In this document: piece after piece, positions 34,440 to 45,219 of the stretch
Numbering within the stretch: position 1 is the stretch's first letter
Layout of the letters: every line of letters begins with the position of its first letter
Source: Drechslerella dactyloides
Lineage: Eukaryota > Ascomycota > Orbiliomycetes > Orbiliales > Orbiliaceae
NCBI GenBank assembly: GCA_020064725.1
Contig: JAGTWJ010000001.1
Location: 558,001 to 622,000, forward strand
DNA length: 64,000 nt
Reading direction: 5' to 3'
Program-made: the position numbers and the translations under genes
The notes under the pieces: model-generated
What the model was told of the DNA's origin: nothing
The model's database searches: none
The model's input: only the letters and a program-made list of their open reading frames with translations

Positions 34440-35224
34440 ATTTGTTTAATTATAATTGGTCTATATACAGATGAAGCAAGATTCAACCTACATTCGCCCA
34501 CAACAAAGTGTTGAAAGTCGATAGGAAGCAGAGATGAAGGGTACGTCTACGAGCAAAGTCTTTCATATCGGGTATGCATGTGCTTGCCTGTTTTCTGCAC
34601 AGCTGCACAGACGACTGTGTGAATGCGAGCACAGTTATAACACTGTCAAAAAGGATACGAAACTCGGCCCATATTCGTATGGTAATCTTGTTTCCTAAGA
34701 GATCCAAAAGGTCTCGAGGGACTGCAGTGTAAAGGTTTCTTCACAGATCCCAACTTCAGATAATATATAATAGATTTCTTCAAGTTTTCGATGTATACCA
34801 CAGCAAGAAAGCATAGTAAACTAGGTGAAGTATCGCCATACAAAAGCGTCACCTCACATTCTTTTTAACTATCAACTCCACACCCGGTACCCATGGAGCA
34901 GTCGCAGTCTCGGGGACGCTGACTCAGCTCCAAGGCTTGGCGGAGCTCGAAGGGTTTGCATCCCCCGCAGCAGAAGATGCAACCAGTCTCGAAGACGTTA
35001 GTTAAATTCAAGGCGCAGGGTCAGTCCCCGCGCCTAATTCAAGGCCGGGAATGTTACACGGCAGTCGATTAATCGATTTTACACTCGTTTCTAGATCTAG
35101 AAGTGGTCTCGGATCTATAGCTAGAAGTCTACTTCCATGGTATACCGTGGTACCCCACTCCTACCGACCCATCTATTCACCGCGCTGAGCCAAGTACTTG
35201 CTTCCTTTATGTAGATATCAAGAA

Positions 35225-35635
35225 TCACGCTCGGTAATATACAAAGTTCGAACGCGAGCCTATTGAAAAGGATCGTTGGAGCAAAGTTCTCCATATCATA
35301 TCATGATGCATCGTCTCGCAAGCCGGACGCCTTCTTTTGGCTGCGAAGCAGGCACGCCGTTGCGAGACAGCATGATGCAGCTGAACCGGTCCAAGCTTTT
35401 CGCACTCGCACTTGTACTTGATCATTCTGCCTTCAACTTTCGCCGAGGCCTTCAAAATCACGCGGGGGAGAGCATGGAACTCCGACCCTGCATTATCCCG
35501 CTCCGAGCACGGTGCCTTTGACACCCGCCGTGAGCTCCACGAGCCCGCGTTTGTGAATCCTACCCAAGCTGCCAGGCCAAGAAGCCCACATATCAGCGTG
35601 ATTAGGTAAATCGAGCGACATTCTAACCGAGCCAT
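35225..35635 (-). CDS. Possible small secreted protein, uncertain
   Basis: A 136-aa frame beginning with a plausible signal peptide: basic start, then YLITLICGLLGLAAWVGF. About six cysteines follow in the mature part (KAPCSE, KCECEK, RRACFA, RPACET). Together these suggest a small secreted protein, but there is no recognisable family, the C-terminus is not cysteine-bounded, and the frame could be fortuitous. A 22-base stretch inside it (35313-35334) recurs with one mismatch at 36188-36209. Confidence 0.3.
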   Translation of the reverse strand: MARLECRSIYLITLICGLLGLAAWVGFTNAGSWSSRRVSKAPCSERDNAGSEFHALPRVILKASAKVEGRMIKYKCECEKLGPVQLHHAVSQRRACFAAKRRRPACETMHHDMIWRTLLQRSFSIGSRSNFVYYRA

Positions 35636-36448
35636 CGTCGACGGGTCGAAGGAAATACCCGTCGCTGCTGGTGTTCGTCACTGTAATGCATGTACTCGAG
35701 TACGTCTGTACTTCTGTACTACGTAAGTAAGTACTTGATGTATATCAGACTGGTATTATACGAAGTTGATAGGCTACACGACCGAACGACACTCGGGTCT
35801 CAATCCACTTAATTCGTCGACAAAGATGAGAACCCCAAACCTAATCTGGCAGCGAGCGGGAAACACCATACCATCTACAGCCATAAGATCAAGTCTTAAT
35901 GAACGCTACCGCGAGCTCTTATAGCCGAATATACCTCAATACGCCTGCAATTCTATGGGGATTATACTAAAGCAGCGAGCAAGATAATGGCAGACGAGAG
36001 TCCCGATTGCGACTTCTCCGCTCGAGAAACTCGTTCGCATTCGGGACGTCACGCTGCGAAATATGATGAGTTGAAGCTGGAGGCTTCGTCTATATAAGGT
36101 GTCCAAATCCGCCCCAGCATCGACAAATTATACAATACAAACGCTCAGCATCGGACACTTCAGACTGCCTTTTCTTCGGTCCATCTTGTCTCGCAAGCCA
36201 GACGCCTTCGGTCCATCTAAAGACAGTATGCAGATTATATCGCAAATTCCAACCGTTGTGTTTAGAAAGCTCACATTTCCATCGATCCAGCTTCTTGAAA
36301 AGCGTCATAGAATTCCCACACATCCTACCTAGAATTTTTGTCTCGAATATATTCGCGAGGTTTAGAGTATGTATTTTGGATCACCTCCACACTCCGATAT
36401 ACATATCAATTCATATTACCAGTACCTAGGTAACTATATATCATACTA
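35636..36448. other. Intergenic
   Basis: AT-rich spacer containing the second copy of the GTAAGTAAGTACTT motif (about 35723) and a 22-base sequence (36188-36209) shared with the frame at 35225-35635. No gene supported. Confidence 0.4.
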
Positions 36449-36694
36449 ATGAGAATGGTGACATTCGATAGAAACATGCAGTTCTACGTCAAGCAACTTC
36501 TCGCTCTCTGCCTTCTACTCCCGGTCGTCGCGGCATCACCGATATCACCGCCGTTATCCGGGAAAAACATTATCGAAAGGGACCTTCACTGTTACGACCA
36601 GTTGGGCAGTATCGAGTGCGGCGCTTGCAACCCCCATTGCATGTTTATTGTGGACCGCGGTATTTGCTTCGGGTCTTACAGTTGTTCGGCTTGA
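36449..36694 (+). CDS. Small secreted cysteine-rich protein
   Basis: A one-exon frame of 81 aa; a second in-frame Met at 36476 gives 72 aa and a tidier signal peptide. That signal reads MQFYVKQLLALCLLLPVVAA, with likely cleavage after ASP or AAS. The mature part has six cysteines spaced C-x8-C-x2-C-x3-C-x8-C-x5-C, ending Cys-Ser-Ala, so three disulphides are likely. A short polar pro-region (NIIERDL) precedes the first mature cysteine. This is the standard shape of fungal small secreted effectors and antimicrobial-like peptides; I recognise no specific family. It stands alone, with gene-poor flanks. Confidence 0.6.
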   Translation: MRMVTFDRNMQFYVKQLLALCLLLPVVAASPISPPLSGKNIIERDLHCYDQLGSIECGACNPHCMFIVDRGICFGSYSCSA

Positions 36695-37687
36695 CATTCA
36701 TGTCGATAGAATCGATCAAGAACGATTAAGAGTATACTAGTAGCGGTCTAGAGAGAATACATCCTTGGGTCGGGCGATTACATTGACGAACGTAACTTGT
36801 GACCTGATTATAAGTGCGGGGTCGATCGATTGTTTGCAACATTACTATATTTGCACCACCATGCAGCTGTCCTCATCACGATGCTAACGACGCGTGTTGA
36901 TTGTGGCGATTGCGGTTTGGATCTTAGTCTCGTTCGTGGCTCTTGGCGCTAGCTCTGGCTTCGAGACTAGTTGGATCTCGTTCTTGTGAATGTCGATACT
37001 TGCAGCATGGGATTTGAAATCGGGCATGCCGGAAAGCTAAAGTTCCAGAATCAACACACTCGAAAGCCAGCCGATGCTTGTATTCAGAGCATCAGGCTCG
37101 TATTCAATTGATGTAGTTTGAAGATGACGGAGACTCGGTATATATCTATATGCACGCGATCGTGAGAGGTCCCCTGTAATTGTGACTCAACATGCCCTGC
37201 TGCTGTAGCGCTATCCGAATATTGTAGCCTCGATGCTAGCAAATATTATATATTGAAGGTATCTAGAGCCTGCGCACGCATGCGGCATAACCTGGAGCTG
37301 AACGAGACCGGACGTTTCTCCTCTGCTGACATCTGGATATTTAAATTGCAACCTCCATCAACATCCGATCTCAAATCACCACCAACCCTAGCTCACCCAG
37401 GCCTCGAGCTCCCCCTGTCCCGCATGCAAGCTCCCCTTGAGGCTTCCCGATCCAGCTGTCGTCGGTCATCACCTGCTCCTCTCGGACGCGCTCGGCTGCC
37501 CAGGATGACCTGACCCTGCGCCGACAACCGCAGCTCCATTGACAAATCCTGGTGTCACCGCCGACGCAATGGCGACGGCTGTGTCTCTCCCCCGTCTTAT
37601 ATCTACAGCCCCGTCCGTCATTCTCGACGCTGGTTGAAGCTCCACCTTCAATTCAATCGATTCCACACCGATACGAAGAGAGGCATC
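36695..37687. other. Intergenic and promoter of the Thi6-type gene
   Basis: No gene supported. I looked for the conserved TPP-riboswitch elements known from fungal thiamine genes (the CTGAGA and ACCTGAT-like blocks) and saw none. An in-frame upstream Met at 37634 would extend the Thi6 protein by 18 residues. Confidence 0.45.
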
Positions 37688-39459
37688 ATGGACGAGAATC
37701 AAGAGAGCGCAGCTTCGATACTGGCCGCCGCCCTGATGGCCTCATCATCCCCCGCCGCCGTCTCCGTCGCGACCCCCAGTCTCCCGCCGACTCCTCCACC
37801 GCTGCCGCCTCCGGAACCCCCCACGGCACCGCCTCTCGACCTCTCCCTCTACCTCGTCACATCGTCGTCGCTCCTCCCTGCCGGCCGCTCCCTCGAGGAC
37901 ACCGTCGAGGCCGCCATCAAGGGCGGCGTCACCGTCGTCCAGCTCCGCGAGAAGACCCTCGACACCCGCCCCTTCGTCGACCTTGCCAAACGCATCCACG
38001 CCATCACCAGGCCCCTTGGCGTTCCCCTCCTCATCAACGACCGCGTCGACGTCGCCCTCGCCGCCGGCTGCGAGGGCGTCCACATCGGCTGGGACGATAT
38101 CGACATCGACACCGCCCGCCGCCTCCTCGGCCCGGCCTCCATCATCGGCCTCTCCGTCTCTTCTCAGGCCGAGGCCGACCTCGCCGCCGCCTCCTCGTGC
38201 GACTACATCGGCATCGGGCCCGTCCTCCCGACCCCGACAAAGCCGGACGCCAACCCGCCGCTCTACTCCTCCGGCGTCCGCGACATCCTCGCCTCGCTCC
38301 CACGACCGCTCCCCGCAGTCGCCATCGGCGGGATATCCTCCTCCAACGTCCAATCCATCCTCTACAAGTCGCGCCCACCGTCCGCTACGCCCCTCGCGGG
38401 CATCGCCGTCGTCAGCGCCATCATCGCCGCCGACGACCCGGAAGCCGCAGCCGCGGACCTCCTCACCCTCTCCCGCACCCCGCCGCCCTGGGCCCCGCCG
38501 CCGCCCTCCCAGACCACCATCTTCACCGACTTCTACCTCCCGCTCATCATCTCCCGCGTCGTCACCACCCTCCGCACCATCAAAGAGCGCAAGCCGCTCG
38601 TCCACCACATCACCAATGCCGTCGTCAGAACCTTCAGCGCAAACGTCACCCTCGCCATCGGCGGCAGCCCCATCATGTCCGACGCCGTCGACGAGGCCCC
38701 CGCGCTCGCCAACATCGCCCCGCACTCCGCCTGCCTCATCAACATCGGGACCGCCAGCTTAGATGACAAACAGCTGTACGCTGCCGCCGTCACTGAGAAT
38801 AACCGGCTGGGGAAGCCCGTCGTCTTTGACCCCGTTGGCGCTGGCGCAACACCCATGCGGCGAGATCTCGCAGCGTGGATCCTGCGCGAGGCGGGCTACA
38901 TCGACGTGATCAAAGGGAACGAAGGCGAAATCCGCACCCTCGCAGGCGAAGGCGTGCAGATGAAGGGTGTCGACGCAACCGACCCTCCCGCCAGCTGCGG
39001 CGACGAGCTAGTCTCCATCGTGCGGCAAGTCGCACGGCGAGAAAGTACATGAACCCCTCTACACCCCCAACTCATATCATACCAAGCTAATATAATATAG
39101 GATGCGTCGTGGTATTGACAGGGCCGACGGACATCCTGTCAGACGGCACCCGCACCGTCCTCGTCCGCAACGGGCACCCGCTGCAATCCCTCATCACGGG
39201 CGCCGGCTGCGCGCTCGGCTCCGTCCTCGCCGCCGCGCTCGCCGTCTCCCGCGACGACAAGCTGTCCAGCTGTCTCGCGGGCATCCTCGCGTACAACATC
39301 GCCGCAGAGCGCGCGTCAGCCAGCAGCACGGACGAGCGGCCGGTGCGCGGGCCGGGCAGCTTTTCGGCCGCGTTTCTCGACGAGGTGTATGAGGTTGCCG
39401 AGATGTGCGCGAGGGGACAGAGCGAGTGGACCGGACCCGTCAATCTGGAGTTCCGGTAG
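37688..39459 (+). CDS. THI6: Bifunctional thiamine-phosphate synthase / hydroxyethylthiazole kinase
   Basis: Two exons, 37688-39044 and 39101-39459, with a 56-nt intron, giving 571 aa (589 from the Met at 37634). Residues about 50-270 are the thiamine-phosphate synthase half: VVQLREKTLDTR, PLLINDRVDVALAAG, GVHIGWDD, GLSVSSQAEA and YIGIGPVLPTPTK. Residues about 290-571 are the thiazole kinase half: HHITNAVVRTFSANVTLAIG, VFDPVGAGATPMRRD, VIKGNEGEIRTLAG and the catalytic-cysteine motif TGAGCALGS near 485-492. It phosphorylates hydroxyethylthiazole and joins it to HMP-diphosphate to make thiamine phosphate. The order matches yeast Thi6. The N-terminus is Pro/Ala-rich and strongly C-biased in codon use. 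Confidence 0.96.
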
Positions 39460-39580
39460 CGTCATATTTCAAGAACGGAGTGTTGTGCCGTATCGTAATT
39501 TATAGTACGGGTAGAAGGGATCATGTTGGAGTGGGAATATAATTAATTCGTAATTTCTTCTTCGCAACAGCGGCTCGCGA

Positions 39581-39605
39581 CGTGACGTGACGTGACGTGA
39601 CGTGA
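39581..39605. repeat. CGTGA pentanucleotide repeat (five copies)
   Basis: Five perfect tandem CGTGA units about 120 bases after the Thi6-type stop codon. Each junction creates TGACGTGA, resembling a CRE/ATF-bZIP site, so it may be regulatory or just a microsatellite. Confidence 0.85.
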
Positions 39606-40066
39606 TACAGCAGCGGGTACGTACCGCCATCTGAAACGTCCCTCCGCTACACAACAGCACTTGTGCGACATTATTCAAAACAACGACACGGTAATAATCG
39701 CCACTATCTAATCTCCCTTGGATATCAACCTCCATATGCTCCACTAGTCTCAGGGACGCTGACCCACGGCAGACTTATCCTCAAGAGTAAAGAAGATACG
39801 CCAAGCCCGTCACCAGTCCAACAGCCTCACCCACCGAGAAATCTCGTAATGAACCCCAACGAAAATATGCAGCTTACCTATCAAAGGTACTCTATCAACC
39901 GCCCGCAAGTTAGAGCAAACATCACTACTTCGAAAATGGCCTGACGCGTGCATCCATCTCCACCCCACGCATCTCCACCCGCCCCATCCTCTCCATACAT
40001 GCACGTCCAAGTACAGTGACCCCTCACTCATACCTTCTTCACACTGCAGATTCCACCCACCGACAT

Positions 40067-40082
40067 ATGTATGTATGTATGT
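40067..40082. repeat. ATGT microsatellite
   Basis: Four perfect ATGT units. Confidence 0.85.
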
Positions 40083-41377
40083 AGTATACAGTCGTCGAGT
40101 CGGTACATGGTGTATGTAGACATGCGGTGGGTACTGGAGAGTCTATAGCATAATCGACTAAGCATGAAGCATGAATCAAGCCCCATGAACGGACGGCAAC
40201 GTGCTAGAAACGTGCCAGCTAGCGTCCCTTCAGAATTCTGCACACACCGCGTGGCCAGTGCAGCGTGCATGCAGCTGCATCGGCTCCGGGAACCGTCACG
40301 CGACCAATGAGCTGTAAATACACTTGACTATCGAACAGGTTGTACTGTACCTGACCATGGAAACCTCCGTCTTGGTATGGTATGCGATTCGACGTCGAAG
40401 AACATACGCAGCAAAAGCAGGAATCTGTGAAGAAACTCGAAAAGAAGAAAGTGGAGTTGCAAGAAGAGTGAGTGAGTGCACGAGTGGGGCATGCATGCAG
40501 GCGCACGCTGCGAGTTTTCCGCACAAACGGTTCGAAGAAGCTTGCCAAACGATATCATGCAACGTGATGGAAACCTTCAACTGCAGATGCATCTAAAATT
40601 AAAACCACCGTAGGAGCTCCCAGGTACCCTCCACCGTCGCATCATCACGTATCTCTTCGAGCTACTTGTACTCATAGCTTAGTATACTTACAACCTGCAT
40701 GAAGTTATGGTGCGGGACGTGAGAATGAAGCGAGTACCGCAACCCTGGGTTTCGTTTCACCTGTTCTGCACCGACGATATATATATTTAAACATCGGCAC
40801 ATCGGCCCGCCCGTTGTGCGAATTTAGCGTGATGAGAGGTATGATAAGCTATACCTATAGAACATACACTCGATCGATCTGAATGTGATGCTCGCAACAC
40901 CAACACCGCCACCAGAACTTCAAAAACGCAAAGCCATTCAAGCGAGCTACGGCTGTGTATAATAATGCTACATGTAAAGGTAGAGGTAGCCGTCGAGAAA
41001 ACCTCACTGCATTACCACCTAATCCGCTCTCCAACGTCAATATATACATACTGCCCCCACCATAATGGATCTGCATATGTTGTCAATTGCGATCGAAACC
41101 ATGAGTTGCAGGACAGCACGATAGCGTATTTGACTGCGAACCTGCGAACGAGTGTATGCGTGTCATATGGAATCAGAAACCGCAGACAGGATGACGAGGG
41201 GAATACATGTGCTGGGAGCTTATGTTGTGAGACATATGTACCGACTTGTGGATCAAATCGAAGTACATGACTCTAGTCGGTGTTGATGGCGAGTAGTTTC
41301 GAGGGAATTGCGTGGCCTGAAAAGAGGCCAGAGGATAGCGAGGACATGATGCTGCTAGTGCATGCTGCTGGTGCTGA

Positions 41378-42200
41378 TCATCCGGGGCTAGCAACCTGAA
41401 TAACCAGTCCGGATATGTATATAATAAATAGCAAAGGCGACAACGGGTCACCTTGCTGAACTCCTCGACCGATGTTGAAAAATTCCTAGTACTGACCCCG
41501 CGTCCTAACGGTCGCGATAGTATCCGCATACATTCGCTTTAGGACGTCGATATGTAGGCTAACAGCACCCAAAGACTTCAGCATGCTAAATAGTATGTCT
41601 CTATTCACCTCGTCAAAAGCTTTCCGCCAGTCAGCGAACACTACGTATAACTTCTCTCTCATTGATATTGTTCTCTCTATCAGAATCTTCAATATATAAT
41701 TGGGGATGGTTATTAATACTTACCCATGTGCTTGTGAAATCCACCACTTTTGAGAGCCTCCATTGGCCACCTATACTTCTGCGTCGTCGGGGACGCCGAC
41801 CAGACGGTGTGCTATCAGATCGACCGCGGACGGCGCATCATAATAACTCCTGCAATATCCAGAAGCATCTTTCTTGACGCATGCAGAACGTCGACGAGAA
41901 GTGCGCGTCTGCGAGTAGGAGTACCATGCTGCGCAATCTATCCATGTCACCGTGCCATCCTCCCATGCCTTGAGAGCTATCTCCGTGGAAGTTTTGCAGG
42001 CTTGTGGGTCATGTCTGTCCAGTATCGCTGGCATCTGAGACGACGGATTTTCCAGAATCTTCGCCGTCCAACAGGCGTCCACCACCCAGCATAGCTAATG
42101 TTTGGTCTGTTCTTGGCTATGCTACCAGTGACCCATAGCTCTACGCGGAGCAAGACATCGTCAGCTAATGTGTCCATATCTCTGAAAGGCGCTTTGGAGA
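41378..42200 (-). mobile_element. Decayed LINE-type (non-LTR) retrotransposon fragment with reverse transcriptase
   Basis: Minus-strand translation of 41692-41378 gives YVVFADWRKAFDEVNRDILF and, after one in-frame stop, GRGVQQGDPLSPLLFIIYI. These are the reverse-transcriptase blocks typical of non-LTR elements (the D-x-x-KAFD-x-V and QGDPLSP-LLF motifs). The catalytic YADD block is not seen. Further upstream on the same strand (42177-41977) a frame with GWWTPVGRRRFW recalls the linker between endonuclease and reverse transcriptase, but it is out of continuous frame. The element is truncated, interrupted by stops and cannot be active. Boundaries are approximate, and only the 41378-41692 part is certain. 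Confidence 0.75.
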
Positions 42201-43793
42201 AAATATTGATGACAAACCCTTTCGTGCTTCTCTGCCGCGCGATATCCCGGCTGTCGGTTTTTCGACCGACTGAAAGCCTGCGGTCATTACTGTTCCATGC
42301 TAGCGTGCTTCGAGCTCGATATCTTGGTCTTCGAGTCTTTAGGTGCCGCCGTAACCCATCTTGCTGTTCACTCGCTACATATATATATAGTCCGCATCTG
42401 TTACGTGCTCCCCCTCGACAGGTCAGCCGCGGGATTCATCTAAGGAGTAGGTCAGACGGAGATGGCGAGGGAGCACGTACGTAAAGCTGAGCTGTAAAAG
42501 CAACCGATGACTTGTGCAAGACACTTCCGGAGCATCCATCTCAGCTCCGTATCTTTCGGTTGAGCTCGTTAGCCGATCTACTATCATATCCTGCGGATGA
42601 CAGCGCATCGTAAAGATTCCAGCATGTTGAAAATGAATGAATAGGTGAGGTATGTGACAATATTATGGTATGGTGACTTCGAAAGATCTTTGTTCAACCA
42701 CGATAGAAGGCGTAGCCTTTGCTGCCCGTTGGTAGACTGCTAGGTTCGTCCGCTTGAGGTTTGTTGAGAAGTAGGTTGGTTGTCAGGATGGCAGGATATA
42801 GATGCAAGAGTGATGGGAGTCGAAGGATGGATCTGGTGCTATCAAGCTTTTATTTCTTTCCTTCTATATTTATGTAGAATTTGCTGGAAGCATGGACTGG
42901 TTGCCGCAATCGCCAAGCAGCATTGCAACACCGCATTTACACATGCTTTCGAAGAAATTGGTAGATAGCCCCGAGACCAAGGTAGATACTCGCATTCCCC
43001 GTCGTGATCCAGGTTGTCAGTTGGCCTCATCATTAAACTAGACCTTTCCTTGTCACATGGATGCAGGTTACATTTTTCTATATAAACCTCTTAACCCTCT
43101 GTTAGCTACCTGGCCTGGAACGATGATGCAAACTATCCCACATATTGTAGGTATAAAATCATGATGCTTCTCGTGCTTATCCCATAGTGCATGCAATGTA
43201 TCGTTGACGGCCTCTTAAGCCTCCAGGACCACCGGCCACTGTGTATATATATCTTGAAATCTCAATTCTAGATTCTTCACGTGTTCGTATAACAGCTATG
43301 GAATGAGCATGTATCCTGACGTCTCCATATTATTTACGGCTACACCACTCGGATTTGTCTCCTCTCGGACTTTTGGTGTCTGGAATTATATAAACAGCGC
43401 CCGCGCCAGCTTGATGAATCTGAGGCAATTGTCGACAAGACAGCTTACAGCTACGTATGCGCTCAATACACTCAAAATGGATCGAGCCACCAGATGCAAA
43501 TGTGAAGAATGGCAACAGTGTCGCGAGCTATATATACAGGCCATGTTGGTGCCAGAAGTACATTATATATAAAGCCGCTCCCAGGGGTATATCCCCCTCC
43601 CATTCTTTCCAAAAACATCCCACACAACGAGATCACAAGTAGAGCTACAAATCTCGTTCTTTCAACTATCTTTTTCTACAGTCTGCAGATCGGACCGGTT
43701 TCATAAACGAAACCCTCCCTTTTCCAGATCTGATCAACTTTACTCTACGACCTCGCTAAGCTATCTCCGAACCGGGATTCCCAAGCCTCAGTC
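42201..43793. other. Intergenic, possibly more retroelement debris
   Basis: Minus-strand frames up to about 42480 may continue the degraded LINE. From 43230 on it becomes the AT-rich, then C/T-rich, promoter of the gene at 43794. Confidence 0.4.
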
Positions 43794-45219
43794 ATGGTTT
43801 GCAGGATAGACGACCCTCTCAAGACGGTGGAAGAACGGGAAACTCGGGCACGCAGAGCATGTCTTCAATTGTTCACACCTGAGATGAGAGGGACGATCCG
43901 AGAAGAGAAGCTCATCGAGATCCATAATGATCACTCTTTTGTCCGGGGCTGGCCTCGCCGATGGGACAGCGACGGGACGGTGGAAAGATATTTCCACCAT
44001 TATATCGCTTCCCTTCTCCAAAATATCCCCACCCATAACACTTGGAGCGAGAGGTACCGGCTCCTCAGATCGGTTGGGGTTTCGGGCATAAAAACCAGGG
44101 AGCTGGAACGCCTACGACGAGAATGGGCGACTGCCTTTCATCTGGACCCCGATGATGACAGTCTATACCTACGCCACCTGCCCTTCGAAGAACAGCTGCT
44201 CGACATCGTAGCTGGGATAGCTGTAAGTCCACTCCGCAATTCTTTAGATTCCATGTGACCATTCTCTAATCTGTATCTGCTACAGGATGAGCAGGAGGAA
44301 CCTCCGAAAGCATGCAAAAGCACGAAAGTCTTTTGGCCTGACGTCAACTGGGACCCGGAGCGGACCATGCCGAGATATCCATTATCACTAGGGTGGGATA
44401 GCCAAAGCGTAATGCAAATCCTATTCCCAACGGTAATGGAATTTCGGGAATGGCTCCAACAGCAGCCGTCTCATCTCCCAGGGGTTGAAGCGGATACATT
44501 CGATACCCCAGAGGCTGCGGATAGCGCTTGCCAACAGCGTGCCCCCAGCGTCGCAGTTAGCATGTACCAAGGCTACAGCCTTCGTGGCGGCGACATAGTG
44601 GAACCGCTTCTGAGCGATCCATCACCAAAGCCGGCTTCTTACTTCGGCGGCAGCCCCCTCGATGCCTTAACGCTGGCGGCGCTAAAGGCAACATCGTACG
44701 CCCATCCGAATGCTCCGTTCAGCAAATTGGTCGGGGTTTTGGTCTCCTTTACCATTGTCCCAAGAGTGGAGGGGGTATGCCAGCTTCAAGAAAAAGCTTC
44801 AGAAGAGCATATCCCCGAAGACGCTCAAGCCCATATACCTGAATCGGACGCCAACGCGGGCAAGATGATCGAGGGGGGTAAGCGTCGTTCAGCCGAGCTG
44901 GAAGATGTCGACTCTGAAGAATCGCCCCAGGGCGATTCGAAGCGAACCGGACCACAGGGGAGCAGCAGAGATAACGAGTGCATTGACAACATGGACTCGT
45001 TGCGGCAAGCAGCTGTTTGGGGCATTCGCTATATTGAGCTCGAGTGCTGGCCAGGCAAGATGGACCGGGACGTCAGGGTAAGTACCAGCCTCTCTGGAGA
45101 TACCACTAAAGATTTGTTCCTTATGCTAATTAGAACTCTCTTAGTGTTACTTTGTCCGAATGCGTGACTCAACGTCGGAACCGCTGGAAGATCGAGATCG
45201 AGAATTAAGCTATTACTAG
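43794..45219 (+). CDS. Three-exon gene of unknown function
   Basis: Exons 43794-44222, 44286-45077 and 45145-45219 give 431 aa. Both introns have perfect GTAAGT donors, CAG and TTAG acceptors, and phase 0 junctions, so the model is well supported even without homology. The N-terminal part is charged and helical, with Arg/Trp-rich stretches (RGWPRRWDSDGTVERYFHHY). The middle has FWPDVNWDPERTM and PYPLSLGW-like segments. A Lys/Asp/Ser-rich low-complexity stretch runs at about 300-370. The last exon ends ELSYY. No signal peptide, membrane segment or known motif was recognised. Confidence 0.65.

Larger units (their letters stand above)
33784..35224. other. Intergenic, repeat-rich promoter side of the large minus-strand gene
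   Basis: Contains three simple or inverted repeats listed separately. Beyond 34440 it is AT-rich with no supported gene. Confidence 0.5.
39460..41377. other. Intergenic, no supported gene
   Basis: Contains a CGTGA pentamer repeat and an ATGT microsatellite (listed separately). Several frames of 60 to 110 codons are present but show no family signal. Confidence 0.45.

Noticed and set aside
36695..37687. Possible TPP riboswitch upstream of the Thi6-type gene (and at 57663-58147 for the THI20-type gene)
   Set aside because: The conserved thi-box elements are not visible in either leader.
37552..38766. 404-codon Arg/His/Pro-rich plus frame and a 326-codon minus frame over the Thi6-type gene
   Set aside because: Out-of-phase shadows of the highly GC-biased Thi6 exon; their composition is unnatural and the real frame carries all enzyme motifs.
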